Part shown: positions 61,801 to 64,000 of the stretch, piece by piece
How the letters are laid out: each line of letters starts with the position of its first letter
How positions within the stretch are numbered: position 1 is the first letter of the stretch
From: Dioscorea cayenensis subsp. rotundata
Taxonomy: Eukaryota; Streptophyta; Magnoliopsida; Dioscoreales; Dioscoreaceae
Reading direction: 5' to 3'
DNA: 64,000 nucleotides
Assembly: GCF_009730915.1 (NCBI RefSeq)
Contig: NC_052474.1
Span: forward strand, 6,049,501-6,113,500
Program-made: the position numbers and the translations under genes
Notes under the pieces: generated by a model
Seen by the model: only the letters and a program-made list of their open reading frames with translations
Told to the model about the DNA's origin: nothing
The model's database searches: none

Positions 61801-63282
61801 GTTCTTGCCAAGTCTGAACGTGAAAAAAGGCTTCTGGTTTTACCTTTGGAGGCATCTGCTGTTGCTATCCTCATGTTGATCATACTTGGAGCCTTCTATG
61901 TGGTATGCCAGTACATATTTAATAGTTTGCCAGTTATCTTCTTTTTCTAAAATTGTCTGTTTTTGGCTGTTTTCTTAAATGAAACGTGATTTGCACTACC
62001 TTTATGCCCCTCTTCTGAACTAAATCCATTTTATCTGTTACCTTGATTTTAGCTTAATGGGAATGAAAAATATCACACTCTAGTTATGGAGAATAAAGTT
62101 GTTGCTTTATAGTTGATAGTTGATTTTGTCAGTTCTACGTTAGCACTTAATAAACTTAGTTGTGGGTGTGTCTTATTCATTAGTGACCTAAACATTATGA
62201 ACATGAGTTGTTCATCTGGCTATCCTTTTGAGGTCATAAGCCAACGTGGTGCTGTATCTTGTTTCATTAGGGTATATTAATCAAGAAGCTACCAAAAGCT
62301 GTTCATGTTTATTTTCATTAACTTCGGACAGGAATGAGTATCCACATCATTATTTTCTCCCTGTATTCGAATTTATCTGGTGAAAGAAGTATCATCCTTA
62401 AGCTTGAGATTGGTTTGTTATGGAGTACCTGTAGTGACATACAAAATGTCGTTACACAGGTTCTTTTATATATATATATATATATATGCTGCCACTGTTG
62501 TTGATAAGGACTCCAAGTAAAATTTCATCCCATTGAATGTGTTCTTTTTGTAGGTTCATTGTGTCTGGGCGGCAGCAGAAGCATATTCTGCCCCTTCGAT
62601 TGTTTTGACATCACGCTCTCACGATGGACTGCATGTTTTTGATGATTTCCGTGAAGCCTATGGTTGGTTACGTCATAATACTGAGGTAGATGACAAGGTA
62701 AGATATCTCGTTTCAATCACTGGACTTACACGTGAATTACTCAATCTGTATGCCAAATAAAATTAGTCCAAAGCAATCTATGTAAGAGAAACCATAATTG
62801 GATTTAAAGTTATAATCTATTTAGACTGCCTTTTATCAATTCAAGATCAACAGAATTAACTATTCCATGCCTAAAAAGTAGGATCAGCCAAGAATTCCAT
62901 TTTGTGCCTTTTGTACATGTATACTACCTGTCAATTTCAATACAAGGAAATAGCCTGAACACATCTCTTTTTAATAGGAGTAGGTCATGCTTCTCATGGA
63001 AAGATTGTCAAGCAACTGTTCAGCCACTTTGTCTTGGATTCTTGAACAGATTGGTTTGTTCATATGAACTTTCACATCTTTGATGCTTTGTTCAGGTGGC
63101 TTCTTGGTGGGACTATGGATACCAAACAACTGCAATGGCCAATCGCACGGTCATTGTTGATAACAACACATGGAACAACACCCATATTGCAACTGTTGGC
63201 ACTGCCATGTCTTCACCTGAGAAACCAGCTTGGGAGATCTTTAATTCCTTGGATGTTAAATATGTTCTTGTTGTTTTCGGAG
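55806..63282 (+). CDS. STT3A: Oligosaccharyltransferase catalytic subunit STT3, A-type (exons 1-18)
   Basis: Eighteen in-phase exons (656 codons): 55806-55925, 56046-56108, 56625-56680, 56771-56842, 56942-57047, 57126-57176, 57906-58001, 58137-58196, 58270-58383, 58574-58660, 59423-59526, 59788-59883, 60682-60802, 61212-61292, 61393-61524, 61624-61902, 62554-62697, 63096-63282. STT3 transfers the lipid-linked glycan to Asn in N-X-S/T sequons in the ER lumen. Multiple membrane segments carry the catalytic acidic motifs: [16 protein letters not shown] and SVSEHQPP. The lumenal WWDYGYQ signature is in exon 18. A Lys/Glu-rich loop (KKNRKKEKE) favours the STT3A type over STT3B. Introns are GT-AG. 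The 99 bp intron 15 is open in frame, so its retention would also keep frame. The 3' continuation is decayed and listed separately, so it is doubtful that this locus makes a full protein. Confidence 0.93.
62466..62487. repeat. (AT)n microsatellite in STT3 intron 16
   Basis: About eleven TA units inside the intron preceding exon 17. Confidence 0.9.
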
Positions 63283-63357
63283 GTTGGTGTTCCATGATGT
63301 TAGGAAATTAGTGTATCATTTCCAAATTTACGCATAGCCCATTTATTTACATCTCAG

Positions 63358-64000
63358 GTCTTGTTGGCTGCAAGTGATGATATCAACAAATTCCTCTTGG
63401 ATGAAAGTTTGCATTGGGTGGTGTGTTCCTCGCATCACAAAGGGCCTATTGATTACATATGGTTGCTCTACTATACCATGTCAAGCATTGCCACATTTGG
63501 ATTTGAAACCTCTGTTTTTGTCTAATTGGTTTTCTCAAATACCAGATGTAACTTTAGTGTTAGGAAATACAATTCTTCAGTTCATCATTCACACTCATTC
63601 ATTTGTGGACAAAAGCTGTTGGATTGATTATATAAGATCACTTGGTGTGTTTGATGTGTTTTATATATTAATTGTGGTTACCTTAGTAATATTTATCTAT
63701 TAAAGAACTCATGCGTAGAGATAGAAGAATTTTTTTTTCTTTTTATAGTTTTGTAATTGTATTCAATGCACATACGTTTCTCTTTTATAGTAAGAGATGG
63801 CCAATGAATTGATTCTCATGCAACTCAACAATGCTAAATTGCCTCATGTTACAAGCTCTCCTGTACCAGGTCCTTCAGCCCTTTCCTGCTTACCTACTTG
63901 ATTTAATATCTCAGTATATTCTTACTCGAGCGGCCTTTTTTTCTGGGTTTGTGGAGACAGGCGGCCAAGGGATTTGATGGAGTTGAAGGGACGGGGGTGG
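63358..64000 (+). pseudogene. STT3A: Decayed 3' exons of the STT3 gene, cut by the window edge
   Basis: Exon 19 (63358 to about 63464) starts in phase as GLVG. It then loses bases before SDDINKF and gains one before WM, and its IGGGVFPRIK part is scrambled. Exon 20 (about 63791-63869) reads RDGQ, a stop, then IDSHAT, then after frame slips MLNCLM and YKLS, matching the family's RDGQYRIDSxATPTMLNCLMYKLSYYR. Before exon 21 (about 63947 onward) the acceptor AG reads GG. The exon then gives FVETGG and, after a one-base slip, KGFDGVEGTGV against FVETDGKGFDRVRRTEI. These lesions would truncate the product shortly after exon 18. Homology is clear, and the cause (pseudogenisation or poor assembly near the edge) is not. 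Confidence 0.8.

Overview
This window is nuclear DNA of a flowering plant. It has GT-AG introns, housekeeping genes with plant orthologues (a chloroplast FtsH-like protein, an MLK/PPK kinase, a PLS-type PPR protein) and plant-type transposons. First exons are GC-rich while introns and spacers are AT-rich, which resembles a monocot, but the species cannot be named from the sequence alone.

The left half (1-31.9 kb) is mostly transposable elements around one gene. A 6.8 kb PIF/Harbinger element (995-7785, TSD TAA) holds a broken transposase and three separate tandem-repeat arrays. It is followed by a Ty3/gypsy remnant (about 8.0-9.5 kb) and by a LINE RNase H remnant split by a tRNA-derived SINE (9836-10077). 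The MUT9-like / casein-kinase-1-like kinase gene lies on the minus strand (12960-17608, 16 exons, 688 aa). Upstream of it is a GC-rich 497 bp hAT-type MITE (18391-18887, 8 bp TSD). A second PIF/Harbinger element (19084-28916, TSD TTA) carries a 5.1 kb hAT element inserted in the catalytic core of its transposase (20148-25243, 8 bp TSD). Degraded copia-LTR-like sequence follows.

The right half (31.9-64 kb) holds five plus-strand genes. They are a PPR gene orthologous to At1g77170 (31955-33338, one single-base frameshift); NUP35 (34087-36315, 3 exons); the FtsH-like pseudoprotease FTSHI2 (38550-44157, 11 exons); NUP85 (45788-54576, 18 exons, one single-base frameshift); and the oligosaccharyltransferase catalytic subunit STT3, A-type (55806 to the window edge). 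Eighteen STT3 exons are intact, but its 3' exons from about 63358 onward are decayed. Small MITEs and a LINE fragment lie in introns and spacers.

Exon boundaries were worked out by hand from splice signals, reading phase and remembered family alignments. Every listed exon chain keeps phase throughout, apart from the stated frameshifts. NUP35 and NUP85 both act in the nuclear pore, FTSHI2 in the chloroplast envelope and STT3 in the ER. Apart from the two nucleoporins I see no shared pathway among the neighbours.
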